A stretch of 64,000 nt of DNA from Pseudomonas fluorescens (GCF_018614655.1 NZ_JAGGOG010000002.1:276267-340266); one strand, 5' to 3'. Shown: positions 8,790-18,909, counted from the first letter of the stretch. Notes: generated from the letters alone by a model not told the origin. Translations and numbers: made by a program.

Positions 8790-9387
8790 TGCTCGACAAA
8801 TACGGGGTGGGCCAGGATCCCTACTGCTACCCCGTAGTAGCGTCCTGCGTAACCGCCTTGATCTGCACGATGAAGAAAGCCTCCACGAGGCCGAGCGGGA
8901 ATTGTCTGAAATTGCTGTAGGCAGTCTTCCTCTCTACCCGCCACCCTACGATATTGAACGCCTGCAACACATCCACCGCACCCTGTTCGGGGACATCTAC
9001 GAATGGGCCGGGGAATTGCGCACAGTCAACATTCAGAAGGGCGACACCCTGTTCTGTACGCCAGAGCGTATCCCACCGGAAGCCGCGAAGATCATCCAGC
9101 ACATGGCGCAGGCCAACTGGTTTGTCGGGGCTACACAGGCAGAGTTGGTGACACAAATCGCCGAGGCCTATGGCGATCTCAACGTGATCCACCCTTTTCG
9201 CGAAGGCAATGGCCGGGCGCAGCGGATTCTATTCGAGCAAATAATCGTCAACGCCGGATTTTCGGTGAACTGGTGGCAGGTGAAAACTGCGGCGTGGGTA
9301 CCGGCGAATATTGACGCCGTGGCGTGTGATTACCGGGGACTGGAAGTGATTTTTGAACGGTGTATCAGCATGCCGGCCAACACTTGA
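8789..9387 (+). pseudogene. fic: Fic family AMPylating enzyme, frameshifted
   Basis: Translation from the ATG at 8789, overlapping the yhfG stop, gives MLDKYGVGQDPYCYP, the normal Fic N-terminus, but then runs out of frame to a TAG at 8918. The rest of the protein, from SSVLRNRL onwards, lies in the next frame from about 8836 and continues to 9387. Adding one base near 8831-8835 (GT to GGT) restores an apparently complete enzyme of about 199 residues. The catalytic motif HPFREGNGRAQR is intact from 9190. This is either a true inactivating deletion or a sequencing error. Confidence 0.8.
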
Positions 9388-9785
9388 GTCCCGTCAATCT
9401 CGTTACCTTGATCACCCGAAATACAGCAGAGACAAACACACCCGTTCGTTACGATCCTCTGCCCATCGACACCGAGCGGTTGCCGAAGTCTTCCAATCCG
9501 CCGCCCAGCAATGCATGCGTACCGCTGTCGACCTCCTGAAAACCTTCTTGCCTTACCTTCAAACAGGCCCACATCAAAGACATTTCCCACATCACTAACG
9601 CCCTGTATTGGCTGGCTTTCCTGAGATACCTGAGCGTCAGACAGCATATCTATCACTGACACACCGTCGTCGCGAGCAAGTCGGATCGACACACCGCCGG
9701 CCCCCCACATTTGACCAGTTTCGTTTGAAAGATCGCGATCTCATCGATAAAGTCGGCCATCATCACCCACTCCCGCGTGCCTACC
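9388..9785. other. 398-base gap without a convincing gene
   Basis: No open frame here has both a ribosome-binding site and protein-like composition. The only recognisable element is a decayed REP copy near 9672-9712. Confidence 0.5.
9672..9712 (-). repeat. Decayed single REP element
   Basis: The stretch TCGCGAGCAAGTCGGATCG followed by CACCGCCG and CCCACAT matches the right arm of the REPIN at 16,349-16,381 with a few changes. The matching left arm is absent. Confidence 0.6.
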
Positions 9786-10163
9786 ATGAACCTGGCCCCC
9801 AACTTTCCCGAAGACGCCGCCATGCAGCAACTCCTGCAACTGCTGCACGAAGAAATTGGCCTGCCTGAACATAAGACGCTGCACCTCGCAACCGCCATCA
9901 ACCTGGACCTGGGCTGCGACGGCGCCGCGGCCAAACAATTCATGGATGCGCTGGAACAGGACTTCGCTGTCGACTTGAACGACTACGATGCCTATCGTTA
10001 CTTCCAACCTCCCGTCTTCGACGTCTTCCTGAAACACCGAGCCAAAGGCCGCGGTGACAAGATCCCGCTGACCATCGGCATGCTTTACCTGGCTATCAAG
10101 ACTCAACGCTGGGATACGCAAACGCTGGAAAAACCGAGCGCACAAAACACTCAACCACAATGA
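9786..10163 (+). CDS. DUF1493 family protein
   Basis: A protein of about 125 residues resembling DUF1493 proteins, small acidic proteins with an acyl-carrier-like helical fold in some databases. The middle reads LDLGCDGAAAKQFMDALEQDF, like the LGxDGxxAxxFM pattern of that family. I preferred the ATG at 9786; a GTG at 9777 is also possible and neither has a strong ribosome-binding site. Function unknown. Confidence 0.65.
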   Translation: MNLAPNFPEDAAMQQLLQLLHEEIGLPEHKTLHLATAINLDLGCDGAAAKQFMDALEQDFAVDLNDYDAYRYFQPPVFDVFLKHRAKGRGDKIPLTIGMLYLAIKTQRWDTQTLEKPSAQNTQPQ

Positions 10164-10492
10164 AGATCAAAAACTGTGGGAGCCGGGCTTGTCGAATCGT
10201 CGCACCGCCGCGATGAGCATCGGTATCTACATATTTCTTGAATCCCCTGAAAGCTCTGTAGCCGCTGTCGAGGCACGAGGCTGCGATAAGGGCCGCAGGA
10301 CCTTCGGCAGTTTCAAGAGACTGGCGACTGCTGCGTAGCCGCAGGCTGCAGAGGATGGTGTTTATCTGAACCGCCGAGGCAGAAAGCCAAGTCTTCGAAA
10401 TTGTGTAGATACCTATGCGGCGATGAGGCCAGAACGGCCAACACGCCTATAAACTGATACACCGCAGCCCTGAAAAACAATAAGGACCTTGC
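10164..10492. repeat. Composite REP region with nested inverted repeats
   Basis: This 329-base gap holds an outer pair of inverted 10-base arms, GGTATCTACA (10222-10231) and TGTAGATACC (10404-10413), each next to a GCG(A)TGAG block. Inside is a copy of the CTGTAGCCGCTG-CGAGGCACGAGG repeat (10256-10287), also found at 62154. A partial TGTGGGAGC-type REP begins the gap near 10175. No gene is seen. Confidence 0.6.
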
Positions 10493-11356
10493 ATGGACGT
10501 ACTAATGGGCCTGCTGGCCGCCCTGCTCTGGGGTGGCACGGACTTCCTCGTAGGCCTCAATGCCCGAGCCGTCGGCGTTAAACGCGCGGTGTATTTCGGC
10601 CAGGCCTTGGGTTTCCTGATCATGACCCTGCTGCTGGTCATCGTCCCGGCTTTCCTACTCAAATCCCTGGCTGCCCCCTTGAGCGTCTGGCTCCTGGGCA
10701 CAGTAGCAGCCCTGCTAACCGTCTCCGGCGCACTCGCCCTGTCCAAGGCCTTCGCCCTGGGCAAAGCTGCCATCGTCGCGCCTCTGGTGACCTCATACGG
10801 TGTCGTCACCACCCTGCTGTCATGGGCCAGCGGCGAGCGCATCAGTCTGATCCAACTCGGCTGTATCGGGTTGTGTGTAGTCGGTGTGATCCTCTCCAGT
10901 ATCCACAAGGACAACGGCGTACCGCATAACAGTTCCAATCGCTCCATCGCCTACGCCATGCTTGCCGCGCTGCTCTACGGCACCAGTTTCTGGCTGCAAG
11001 GCCGCTACACCTTGCCGACGCTGGGCCCGATCACCATGCTCTGGCTCAGTTACCTGGTGGGCCTGTGCGTGTTGGTGATGATGGTACTCAACGTCAAAGA
11101 CGGCCTGAAAATACCGCCGCTGAAAAACTGCGCAACGCTGACCGGCGCGAGTCTGATGAACCTCGGTGGTTTTTCGGCATTTTCCTGGGGCGCGATGGCG
11201 GGGTCGGTTTCGGTGGTGACGGTAATCAGTACGCTGTCCGGCGGTATCGCGGCGATTCTGGGGTTTGTGTTTTTCAAGGAGCGGTTGTCGGCGGTGCAGG
11301 TGATCGGCGTTGCGCTGGTGCTGATCGGTGCGGTGGTTTTGCACTGGGTCGACTAA
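10493..11356 (+). CDS. DMT superfamily (EamA) transporter
   Basis: A 287-residue inner-membrane protein made of two EamA repeats, together about ten hydrophobic helices. The start MDVLMGLLAALLWGGTDFL is typical of drug/metabolite exporters. A TAAGGA ribosome-binding site precedes the ATG. It probably exports an amino acid or small metabolite; the substrate cannot be told from the sequence. It is monocistronic. Confidence 0.87.
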   Translation: MDVLMGLLAALLWGGTDFLVGLNARAVGVKRAVYFGQALGFLIMTLLLVIVPAFLLKSLAAPLSVWLLGTVAALLTVSGALALSKAFALGKAAIVAPLVTSYGVVTTLLSWASGERISLIQLGCIGLCVVGVILSSIHKDNGVPHNSSNRSIAYAMLAALLYGTSFWLQGRYTLPTLGPITMLWLSYLVGLCVLVMMVLNVKDGLKIPPLKNCATLTGASLMNLGGFSAFSWGAMAGSVSVVTVISTLSGGIAAILGFVFFKERLSAVQVIGVALVLIGAVVLHWVD

Positions 11357-11374
11357 TCCGGCGCCCACAAAAAA

Positions 11375-11395
11375 AGCCGCCCACAAGGGGCGGCT
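11375..11395. terminator. Bidirectional terminator between DMT gene and pckA
   Basis: An AGCCGCC/GGCGGCT hairpin is flanked by As on the left and CTTTCTC on the right, so each converging transcript meets a hairpin followed by a T-rich run. Confidence 0.8.
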
Positions 11396-11417
11396 CTTTC
11401 TCAACAACTGCCGAATA

Positions 11418-12959
11418 TTACAACTTCGGACCCGCCGCCTTGATCGCATCGCTCACTTCAAACTTCTTGAAGTTCTCAATGAACAGACCTGCCAGCGCCT
11501 TGGCAGACTCGTCGTAGGCAGCCTTGTCAGCCCAGGTATTACGTGGGTTCAACAGGCCGGTCTCAACGCCCGGTACGGCCAATGGCACGTCCAGGTTAAT
11601 GGTATCCAGGTGCTCGGTTTCAGCCCCGATCAACGCGCCGCTCTGGATCGCTGCAATCACGCCACGGGTAGTGGGGATGTTGAAGCGTTTGCCCACGCCG
11701 TAGCCGCCGCCGGTCCAGCCGGTGTTGACCAGGTAGACCTTGGAACCGAAACCGCGGATACGCTTGATCAACAGCTCTGCGTATTCGCCAGCCGGGCGCG
11801 GGAAGAACGGTGCGCCGAAGCAGGTGGAGAAGGTCGACTTGATGCCGCTGCCCGAACCCATTTCAGTCGAGCCCACCAGAGCGGTGTAGCCGGACAGGAA
11901 GTGGTAGGCCGCTTGTTCTTCGCTGAGGATCGACACTGGCGGCAGAACGCCAGTCAGGTCGCAGGTCAGGAAGATCACAGCGTTTGGCTCGCCACCGAGA
12001 TTTTTCTCGGAACGCTTGGCAACGTGCTCCAGCGGGTAAGCGGCACGGCTGTTCTGGGTCAGGCTGACATCGGCGTAGTCGGCGTGCTTGGCATCGTCGA
12101 TTACAACGTTTTCCAGCACAGCGCCATGCTTGATGGCTTTCCAGATAACCGGCTCGTTCTTCTCGGACAGGTCGATGCACTTGGCATAGCAACCGCCTTC
12201 GATATTGAACACCACGCCCTCGCCCCAACCGTGTTCGTCGTCACCAATCAGGTAACGGCTTTCGTCGGCGGACAGGGTGGTTTTACCGGTGCCGGACAGG
12301 CCGAAGAACAGGGTCACGTCGCCCGCTTCGCCGATGTTGGCGGCGCAATGCATCGGCAGTACGTCGGAAGCTGGCAGCAGGAAGTTCTGCACCGAGAACA
12401 TGGCTTTCTTCATCTCACCGGCGTAACGCATGCCGGCGATCAGCACTTTTTTCTGGGCGAAGTTGAGGATCACGCAACCATCGGAGTTGGTGCCGTCACG
12501 CTCTGGCACGCACTCGAAGTTGGCAACGTTGAGCACCTGCCATTCTTCACGACCGGCCGGGTTGTACTGGGCCGGGTTGATGAACAGGCAACGACCGAAC
12601 AGGTTCTGCCAGGCAGTCTGGGTGGTCATCTTCACGGCCAGGTAGTGGTCTTCGGCAGCACCTACGTGAACGTGGGAAACGAAATGCTCTTGCGCGTTGT
12701 TGAATGCCTCGACGCGAGCCCACAGGGCGTCGAACTTGTCGGCCGGGAACTTGCGGTTGATCGGGCCCCAGGCGATGGCTGCCTGGGTGGAAGGCTCTTC
12801 AACGATGAAGCGGTCGACCGGCGAACGGCCGGTGCGGTGACCGGTTTCTACGACCAGCGCGCCAGTATCGGCAAGCACGCCTTCACCGCGCTGCAGGGCT
12901 TCTTTGACCAGATCGTCAACACTCAGATCGGTGTATACGGCGTTATTGGCTTGCGTCAT
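11418..12959 (-). CDS. pckA: Phosphoenolpyruvate carboxykinase (ATP)
   Basis: The 513-residue enzyme converts oxaloacetate and ATP to phosphoenolpyruvate, the first committed step of gluconeogenesis. The P-loop kinase-1a motif [11 protein letters not shown] and the metal-binding [18 protein letters not shown] segment are intact, and the [10 protein letters not shown] substrate loop is near the N-terminus. Length matches the bacterial ATP-dependent family. It stands alone downstream of hslO with its own 180-base leader, which contains a GTAGT/ACTAC inverted repeat. Confidence 0.97.
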   Translation of the reverse strand: MTQANNAVYTDLSVDDLVKEALQRGEGVLADTGALVVETGHRTGRSPVDRFIVEEPSTQAAIAWGPINRKFPADKFDALWARVEAFNNAQEHFVSHVHVGAAEDHYLAVKMTTQTAWQNLFGRCLFINPAQYNPAGREEWQVLNVANFECVPERDGTNSDGCVILNFAQKKVLIAGMRYAGEMKKAMFSVQNFLLPASDVLPMHCAANIGEAGDVTLFFGLSGTGKTTLSADESRYLIGDDEHGWGEGVVFNIEGGCYAKCIDLSEKNEPVIWKAIKHGAVLENVVIDDAKHADYADVSLTQNSRAAYPLEHVAKRSEKNLGGEPNAVIFLTCDLTGVLPPVSILSEEQAAYHFLSGYTALVGSTEMGSGSGIKSTFSTCFGAPFFPRPAGEYAELLIKRIRGFGSKVYLVNTGWTGGGYGVGKRFNIPTTRGVIAAIQSGALIGAETEHLDTINLDVPLAVPGVETGLLNPRNTWADKAAYDESAKALAGLFIENFKKFEVSDAIKAAGPKL

Positions 12960-13138
12960 GAGGTTCCCCGTCGGCCAGTGGCCGAGTGCTCCAAACGTTT
13001 TGTAGTAGAAAGTTGCGCACTACTACCGCGAAAAAAGTGGGCCGGATTATGCCAGAAAAGCCCAAAAAAAGTAGGGCCCTCCCGTCAGAACTGCGCTAAT
13101 CCGGCGTTTGTCAGGTGAATTACCTGTGCTTAAACGTT

Positions 13139-14041
13139 TTAGTGGCGGGTGCCCGAAGGGGTGTCGACACCTGCCCCGGCGAACAATTGAGCGATATCAG
13201 CGGCGTCAAACAAGTAGCGCTGGTTGCAGAACTGGCAGTCGATTTCGATGTGGCCGCCATGCTCCACCACCAGGTTCTGGGCATCTTCCAGGCCCAGGCT
13301 CACCAAGGCGTTGGCCGAACGCTCGCGGGAGCAGCTGCAGTGAAAACGCAGGGATTGCACATCAAACAGGCGCACGGCCTCTTCGTGGTAGAGGCGATGC
13401 AGGATGGTTTCGTTGTCCAGGCTCAGCAGCTCTTCGGCGGTCAGGGTACCGGCCAGCGCGGTGAGGTTGCGCCAGCTTTCGGCGCGATCGTCGTCGTCCT
13501 TGATGCGGTCCTTCGGCAATTGCTGCAACAGCAGGCCACGGGCGCGCTTGCCGTCGGCGTTGAGCCAGAACCGGGTGCCGATTTGCTGGGACATCACGAA
13601 ATAGTTGGTGAAGCAGTCGGACAGGGTTTCGCCGTCGAGGTCGACGATGCCCTGATAACGCTGGCCCTCGGTCGGGTCGACGGTAAGCGCCAGCACGCCG
13701 TTGGGCATCAGGTCGGCCAAGGTGGCATCCGGAGTAATCTGGTCGGCTTCGTAACGGGCCAGACCACGGATTTCCCGCTCACTGGAACACTCAATCATCA
13801 GCAACGGAACCGGGCCTTCGGAACGGGCCTGGAGAATCAGCAACCCATCGAACTTCATGGTGCCAACCAGCAGAGCGGCAGCGGCCATCAGCTCGCCGAG
13901 CAGTTGCGCGACCGGCTCCGGATAGGGGTGCTTGGCGAGGACTTCGGCATAGCTACGCTCCAGGGCAACCAGTTCGCCACGGGCGTCGCTGTCGTCGAAG
14001 ATGAAGCGTTGGGTGAAGTCGGTATCCGGTAGATCAGTCAT
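13139..14041 (-). CDS. hslO: Hsp33 redox-regulated chaperone HslO
   Basis: A 300-residue cytoplasmic holdase activated by oxidative unfolding. The zinc-binding redox switch is complete near the C-terminus: C235-x-C237 in FHCSCS and C269-xx-C272 in DCQFCN. It lies between hslR and pckA on the same strand, about 110 bases after hslR. Confidence 0.95.
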   Translation of the reverse strand: MTDLPDTDFTQRFIFDDSDARGELVALERSYAEVLAKHPYPEPVAQLLGELMAAAALLVGTMKFDGLLILQARSEGPVPLLMIECSSEREIRGLARYEADQITPDATLADLMPNGVLALTVDPTEGQRYQGIVDLDGETLSDCFTNYFVMSQQIGTRFWLNADGKRARGLLLQQLPKDRIKDDDDRAESWRNLTALAGTLTAEELLSLDNETILHRLYHEEAVRLFDVQSLRFHCSCSRERSANALVSLGLEDAQNLVVEHGGHIEIDCQFCNQRYLFDAADIAQLFAGAGVDTPSGTRH

Positions 14042-14149
14042 AGGTCTGGGTATCTGAATTGAAGAGTTTTAACGCGAAGATGCAACAGTTTATGAACAAT
14101 CCGGGTTTGTTCCAAGCCAAGCGACACCTTGGGCGATTACCGGTTGACC

Positions 14150-14557
14150 TCAATCGTCGTTGCCACTGCCACGAAACTTGAACAGGTCCCGTCGTTGCTT
14201 CTTGCTCGGCTTGCCGTCGGTGCTGACGCCCAGCGAGCCGGCCTTGCGCATGGCCGCGGCATTCTCACGCTTGGCGATGCTCGCTTCGGTCTCGGCGTAC
14301 AGGGCCTGGGCCTCGGGCGCGCCTCGGCGCACGATAGCTAGCGCCTGGACCACCACCGTGCGCTCATCAAAACCGACGCGAATCTGGAATTCATCACCAA
14401 TGCGCGGTTCCTTGCCTGGCTTGCAGCGCTCGCCACGGCAATGCACCTTGCCACTCTCAATGGCGGCCTTGGCCAGGGCACGAGTCTTGTAGAAGCGCGC
14501 CGCCCACAACCACTTGTCCAACCGGACTTTTTCGTCCTCTTCCTGCTTTTGAGCCAC
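14150..14557 (-). CDS. hslR: Hsp15-type S4-domain RNA-binding protein HslR
   Basis: A 135-residue ribosome-associated heat-shock protein; the E. coli homologue binds 50S subunits that still carry a nascent chain. The S4 domain occupies about residues 10-75, starting VRLDKWLWAARFYKTRALA. The basic tail is KPSKKQRRDLFKF. I chose the GTG at 14557, which gives MAQKQEEDEK and has GAGG upstream, over a longer frame from 14614. Confidence 0.9.
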   Translation of the reverse strand: MAQKQEEDEKVRLDKWLWAARFYKTRALAKAAIESGKVHCRGERCKPGKEPRIGDEFQIRVGFDERTVVVQALAIVRRGAPEAQALYAETEASIAKRENAAAMRKAGSLGVSTDGKPSKKQRRDLFKFRGSGNDD

Positions 14558-14854
14558 TTGAATTCCTCGCTCTGAAAAATGCCGCAACTTTAACGTTGAA
14601 AGCCTACGACGCATAAAGCCTTGAGCTCACCTAAGATACGCCAGACGTCACGCTGTTTCCGTGAGTTTCCCTTGAACCCACTGATTTGCGAAGCCCGATA
14701 GATAACTGTCGCCATTTGCCGAATATTCTGCGTGAATACCGCGAAATCGGCGCGTCACCCTCAGTGACCGTTCGGGGATTGTCACAATCCTTGAGCAGTT
14801 GGACGTTACTGTCCTCGACGACTACGAAATATTTCTGATTGCCGGTTATCCATA

Positions 14855-15337
14855 TTGAAGACATTTGACCATTTGACCGTTGTCGGTCTGCGTGAGTGGG
14901 TGGCACTTCCCGAGCTGGGAGTGGCAGGCCTGCGGGCAAAAATCGACACCGGTGCCAGTACCTCCAGCCTGCATGCCACCGAGATCGAGCCGTTCGAGCG
15001 CGACGGTGAAAAGTGGGTGCGCTTCACCGCGCACCTGGGCAGCGTTGTGCAATTGCGTCACCGGCGCTGCGAGGCGCCACTGGTGGCGATGAAAACCATC
15101 AAAAGCTCCAACGGCCAAGCGCAGGTGCGCTATGTCATCAGCACCACACTCGCCCTGGGTGATCGTGTATGGCGGGTGGAGTTCACCCTCGCCTGCCGCA
15201 AAGCCATGCGTTATCGCCTGTTGCTCGGTTCCAAAGCCCTGATTGACGGCCAACTGGTGGTCAATCCCGGGATCAAATACGTTCAAGACAAGCCGGTGTT
15301 CCCGGTCTCTACTACCTCTGCCACAGGTGTTGCATGA
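14855..15337 (+). CDS. rimB: RimB-type protease (ATP-dependent zinc protease family)
   Basis: A 160-residue retropepsin-like protein of the family annotated as ATP-dependent zinc protease. The [14 protein letters not shown] segment resembles the DTGA active-site turn of aspartic proteases. In P. fluorescens the homologue RimB is reported to act with RimK on glutamate tails of ribosomal protein S6. The start is a TTG at 14855 ([11 protein letters not shown]) with a weak ribosome-binding site. Its stop overlaps the rimK ATG (ATGA), so the two are coupled. Confidence 0.8.
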   Translation: MKTFDHLTVVGLREWVALPELGVAGLRAKIDTGASTSSLHATEIEPFERDGEKWVRFTAHLGSVVQLRHRRCEAPLVAMKTIKSSNGQAQVRYVISTTLALGDRVWRVEFTLACRKAMRYRLLLGSKALIDGQLVVNPGIKYVQDKPVFPVSTTSATGVA

Positions 15338-16239
15338 AGATCGCTGTGCTGTCGCGTAACCCGCGTCTGTATTCCACCCGTCGCCTGGTCGAGGCCGGCA
15401 CCGAACGTGGCCATGAGATGGTGGTGATCGATACGTTGCGCGCCTATATGAACATTGCCAGTCATAAGCCGCAGATCCACTACCGGGGCAAGCCGCTGGA
15501 AGGCTTTGATGCGGTGATCCCGCGAATCGGTGCCTCGGTGACGTTCTATGGCTGCGCAGTGCTGCGCCAGTTTGAAATGATGGGGGTGTTTCCGCTCAAC
15601 GAGTCGGTGGCCATCGCCCGCTCCCGGGACAAGCTGCGCTCGCTGCAGTTGCTGTCGCGGCGCGGTATTGGTTTGCCGGTGACGGGTTTTGCCCACTCTC
15701 CCGATGACATTCCCGACCTGATCGAGATGGTCAACGGTGCGCCGCTGGTGATCAAGGTACTGGAAGGCACCCAGGGCATCGGCGTGGTGCTCTGCGAAAC
15801 CGCCACCGCAGCCGAATCGGTGATCGAGGCGTTCATGGGCCTCAAGCAGAACATCATGGTCCAGGAATACATCAAGGAAGCTGGTGGTGCGGATATCCGC
15901 TGCTTCGTGGTAGGCGACAAGGTGATTGCGGCAATGAAACGCCAGGCCAAGCCAGGAGAGTTTCGCTCCAACCTGCACCGAGGCGGCAGTGCCAGCCTGA
16001 TCAAGATCACCCCGGAAGAACGCATGACTGCACTGCGGGCCGCCAAGGTCATGGGGTTGAGTGTGGCGGGTGTGGATATCTTGCGGTCAAACCACGGACC
16101 ACTGGTGATGGAAGTGAACTCGTCACCGGGCCTGGAAGGGATTGAGACCACCACCAGCAAGGATGTGGCGGGGATCATCATTCAACATCTGGAGAAGAAT
16201 GGTGGACCGAATATGACTCGGACCAAAGGCAAGGGCTAA
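15334..16239 (+). CDS. rimK: Ribosomal protein S6-L-glutamate ligase RimK
   Basis: A 301-residue ATP-grasp ligase that adds glutamate residues to the C-terminus of ribosomal protein S6, altering translation. The conserved [11 protein letters not shown] segment, the [13 protein letters not shown] nucleotide loop and the [13 protein letters not shown] magnesium-binding motif are all present. Length equals E. coli RimK. It is the second gene of rimBK, and a REPIN follows its stop. Confidence 0.95.
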   Translation: MKIAVLSRNPRLYSTRRLVEAGTERGHEMVVIDTLRAYMNIASHKPQIHYRGKPLEGFDAVIPRIGASVTFYGCAVLRQFEMMGVFPLNESVAIARSRDKLRSLQLLSRRGIGLPVTGFAHSPDDIPDLIEMVNGAPLVIKVLEGTQGIGVVLCETATAAESVIEAFMGLKQNIMVQEYIKEAGGADIRCFVVGDKVIAAMKRQAKPGEFRSNLHRGGSASLIKITPEERMTALRAAKVMGLSVAGVDILRSNHGPLVMEVNSSPGLEGIETTTSKDVAGIIIQHLEKNGGPNMTRTKGKG

Positions 16240-16270
16240 AAATACAAGCATCAAAGCAACGCAGAACGAG

Positions 16271-16381
16271 TGTGGGAGCGGCGGTGCGACGATTCGACTT
16301 GCTCGCGAATGAGGTGGATCAGTCGACATAACAGTGACTGAAACACCGCATTCGCGAGCAAGTCGCACCGCCGCTCCCACA
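16271..16381. repeat. REPIN (inverted REP pair)
   Basis: Left arm TGTGGGAGCGGCGGTGCGAC and onwards pairs with the right arm ending CGCCGCTCCCACA; both contain TTGCTCGCGAATG or its complement. The left arm has a short ACGATTCG insertion that bulges out. It separates the converging rimK and envZ. Confidence 0.8.
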
Positions 16382-17695
16382 TTAGACCGCATCCCTGGGC
16401 AACATCAGCCCCAACGGCAAACGCACACGCGCTTCCAGACCACCCTCGGTACGGTTGCGCAATTCAACATTGCCGCCGTGCATCGAAGCAATCCGCCGCA
16501 CAATGGCCAGGCCCAGGCCCGTCCCTTTGCCACCCCGGGCACGGTCGCCACGGGTGAAGGGGTTGAAGATGCCTTCCAGTTCATCTGGATCAATACCAGC
16601 GCCACGGTCCATGACACTCAGCACCACATAAGGCGCGCTAGGGTCTCCCGACACGTAAGCGGCCACCTCCACATCAGAGCCGGCATGATGTAACGCATTG
16701 CCGATCAGGTTGTTCAACAACCGCTTCATCGACACCCGACGCAACGCGAACGGTTGGATCGGTTCCAGGCGCATGCGCACCTGTTCACCGTTCTGGTTGT
16801 ACGGTGCCACCACTTCGCGCACCAGATCCGTCAGGTCGACCTCCTCCACCACCTCGTCACGACCATCGCGGATAAAGGCCAGGAACTGATCGAGGATCGC
16901 GTCCATGTCTTCGATATCACGAACCATGTCGTCGGTAAGGTCAGTGTGGTTACCCATCAACTCCAGGGAAAGCCGCAAACGTGTCAGCGGTGTGCGCAGG
17001 TCATGGGACACGCCCGCAAGCATCAGCTCACGCTCGCGCCCGGCCTGTTCGACATCCTCGGCCATCTGGTTGAAGGCGCTGTACACCTCGGTCATTTCGC
17101 TCGGCGTGTCGCTGATGGGCAGGCGCACACTGCGGCCTTGACCCAATTGGCGCGCCGCAAATACCAGGCGCTTGAGCGGTTGATTGAGCTGGCGCACAAA
17201 AATCCAGGCAGACGCGGTTGAAAGCAAACCAATAGCCAGGAACCAGCCCAGCACGTTCCAGATCTTCTGGCCACGCAACGGATGCGGATACAGCGGCACT
17301 TTCAGCCAGCCATCCCCCAGGCTTGGCGCTCGGACCCACAGTGCCGGTGACACATGCATGCGCAGCCGTACTTCGGTGTCATCACCCAGTTCTGCCTGCA
17401 TCTGGCGCTGGTAAATCTCACTATAGGGCCAATGCTGCTCACCTTCGGGCACACCAGCGCCCACTACCCGGACCAGCGTCGCCGCCTTGGCGATCTTCTC
17501 GCGGTTCTCGGGGTCTGCGGCCCAATAGGCGCGTAGTGTCAGGGCGACGCCGTGGCTGTACTGTCGATCTACCAGAACGTCCTCGTTCATCAATAGGTAA
17601 ACCAGGGTCAGCGCCTTGGAAAAAAGAACGACGATCAGCACCAGCCAAAGGGTGCGGGAGAAGAAGCTTTGCGGGAACCAGAGCGGGGTTTTCAT
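16382..17695 (-). CDS. envZ: Sensor histidine kinase EnvZ (AmgS-type)
   Basis: A 437-residue inner-membrane sensor kinase. Transmembrane helix 1 is at about residues 14-36 and helix 2 at about 146-166, enclosing a periplasmic domain of about 110 residues. HAMP follows, then the DHp box AGVSHDLRTPL with phospho-acceptor H231, then the ATPase N, G1 and G2 boxes (DRGAGID, GKGTGLGLAIVRRI). In P. aeruginosa the orthologous pair AmgRS governs membrane-stress and aminoglycoside tolerance, so an envelope-stress role is likelier than porin osmoregulation. Confidence 0.92.
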   Translation of the reverse strand: MKTPLWFPQSFFSRTLWLVLIVVLFSKALTLVYLLMNEDVLVDRQYSHGVALTLRAYWAADPENREKIAKAATLVRVVGAGVPEGEQHWPYSEIYQRQMQAELGDDTEVRLRMHVSPALWVRAPSLGDGWLKVPLYPHPLRGQKIWNVLGWFLAIGLLSTASAWIFVRQLNQPLKRLVFAARQLGQGRSVRLPISDTPSEMTEVYSAFNQMAEDVEQAGRERELMLAGVSHDLRTPLTRLRLSLELMGNHTDLTDDMVRDIEDMDAILDQFLAFIRDGRDEVVEEVDLTDLVREVVAPYNQNGEQVRMRLEPIQPFALRRVSMKRLLNNLIGNALHHAGSDVEVAAYVSGDPSAPYVVLSVMDRGAGIDPDELEGIFNPFTRGDRARGGKGTGLGLAIVRRIASMHGGNVELRNRTEGGLEARVRLPLGLMLPRDAV

Positions 17696-17721
17696 AGAAG
17701 ACAGCTAGACACCTTGCAGGA

Positions 17722-17736
17722 GCGAGCGGCGCTCGC
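17722..17736. other. Hairpin in the ompR-envZ gap
   Basis: GCGAGC and GCTCGC flank a GGC loop inside the 116-base gap between ompR and envZ. TGCA at 17715 and 17742 could extend the stem. It may lower envZ expression relative to ompR, but no T-run follows. Confidence 0.4.
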
Positions 17737-17811
17737 AGAATTGCAGACGCCGGGCATCCAGTCGCCCCCGAGGGGACGAACTTCAGAATGCCCGCGCCTG
17801 CAAATCATCGA

Positions 17812-18552
17812 TCACTTGGTCGCAGTGCCATCCGGCACAAATACATAACCCACGCCCCACACCGTCTGGATATAGCGCGGCTTGGATGGATCCGGCTCGA
17901 TCATCCGACGCAGACGGGAAATTTGCACATCGATGGAGCGCTCCAGAGCGTCCCATTCGCGACCACGGGCCAGGTTCATCAGCTTGTCACGGGTCAACGG
18001 CTGGCGAGCGTTCATCACCAGGGCCTTGAGCACCGCGAATTCGCCGGTGGTCAGCATATGGACTTCGTCACCACGCTTCAGCTCACGGGTTGCCAGCGAC
18101 AGTTCGTAGTCGCCGAAGGTCACGCTTTCATCTTCGCTACCCGGGGCGCCCGGCACCGGAGCAGCCTGGCGACGCAACACCGCCTTGACCCGAGCCATCA
18201 GCTCATCGGGGTTGAACGGCTTGGCCAGGTAATCGTCGGCGCCCAGTTCGAGCCCCTTGATACGACTCAGCTCATCGCCCTTGGCGGTCAGCATGATGAT
18301 CGGAATCTGGTTGTTCGCGCCACGCAGGCGCTTGCAGGCAGTCAGGCCGTCTTCGCCGGGCAACATCAAGTCGAGCACGACCAGGTTGAATACTTCGCGC
18401 CCCAGGAGGCGGTCCATTTGCTCGGTGTTCGGTACCGCACGGGCACGATAGCCCTTGGAGTTGAAAAAACGCTCCAGCAGGCTGCTCAGCCCCGGATCGT
18501 CGTCAACGATGAGAATTTTTTCGCCTTCAGCAGTTTGTGCAGTGCTGCTCAT
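17812..18552 (-). CDS. ompR: Response regulator OmpR (AmgR-type)
   Basis: A 246-residue OmpR/PhoB-type regulator. The receiver domain has the acidic pocket D17-D19 and phospho-acceptor D61 in VVLDLMLPGEDG; the C-terminal winged-helix domain ends VWGVGYVFVPDG. It is transcribed ahead of envZ with a 116-base gap rather than the overlap seen in E. coli. Confidence 0.94.
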   Translation of the reverse strand: MSSTAQTAEGEKILIVDDDPGLSSLLERFFNSKGYRARAVPNTEQMDRLLGREVFNLVVLDLMLPGEDGLTACKRLRGANNQIPIIMLTAKGDELSRIKGLELGADDYLAKPFNPDELMARVKAVLRRQAAPVPGAPGSEDESVTFGDYELSLATRELKRGDEVHMLTTGEFAVLKALVMNARQPLTRDKLMNLARGREWDALERSIDVQISRLRRMIEPDPSKPRYIQTVWGVGYVFVPDGTATK

Positions 18553-18909
18553 TAGATGCTCCTCTTATCTCGGTGCGCATTATGGCGTAGCTGCCGTTAT
18601 ACGCACCGAGTGCATTGTTAGCAGATTTTTCCTCTACCGCCAGCGATCCCGAGCCCTACAACCACCGGCGCAATCCCCCCAAGGGCAGAACGCTGGTTAT
18701 AATGCGCCGCCTTTGTGCAGGGCAACGTCAGATCATTACTGTTTACTGCAAGACGTCTTTTTTTCACGCCCTTGCAGTGATTTTCCGATTTCGAGGGTCA
18801 ATAGGCAGCCTCTTGACCCAGGTAGCGGCGCCAGTCGGGCCGCTCAACCAGCTTCGCAGGGCCTTGTTTTCCGGGCCCACGAGCTGCTTTCAGAATTTCA
18901 GGTGGTTTT
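18553..18909. other. Divergent ompR/tex control region
   Basis: This 357-base gap contains a good sigma-70 -10 box, TATAAT at 18698-18703, pointing toward tex, though no clear -35 box stands before it. It would give a leader of about 200 bases. A GGGTCAA/TTGACCC hairpin lies in that leader at 18795-18819. No small gene is convincing here. Confidence 0.4.

Noticed and set aside
8635..8830. In-frame N-terminal extension of Fic starting at 8635
   Set aside because: It overlaps yhfG out of frame and lacks the Fic N-terminus, which is found in the other frame from 8789.
11328..13118. A 596-codon open frame antisense to pckA
   Set aside because: It covers the pckA coding strand exactly and has no recognisable domain.
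14631..14939. Minus-strand frame upstream of rimB considered as rimA
   Set aside because: It overlaps the start of rimB, has no ribosome-binding site and no recognisable domain.
16271..16381. REPIN arms considered as part of a CRISPR array
   Set aside because: Only one inverted pair with no regularly spaced direct repeats and no cas genes.
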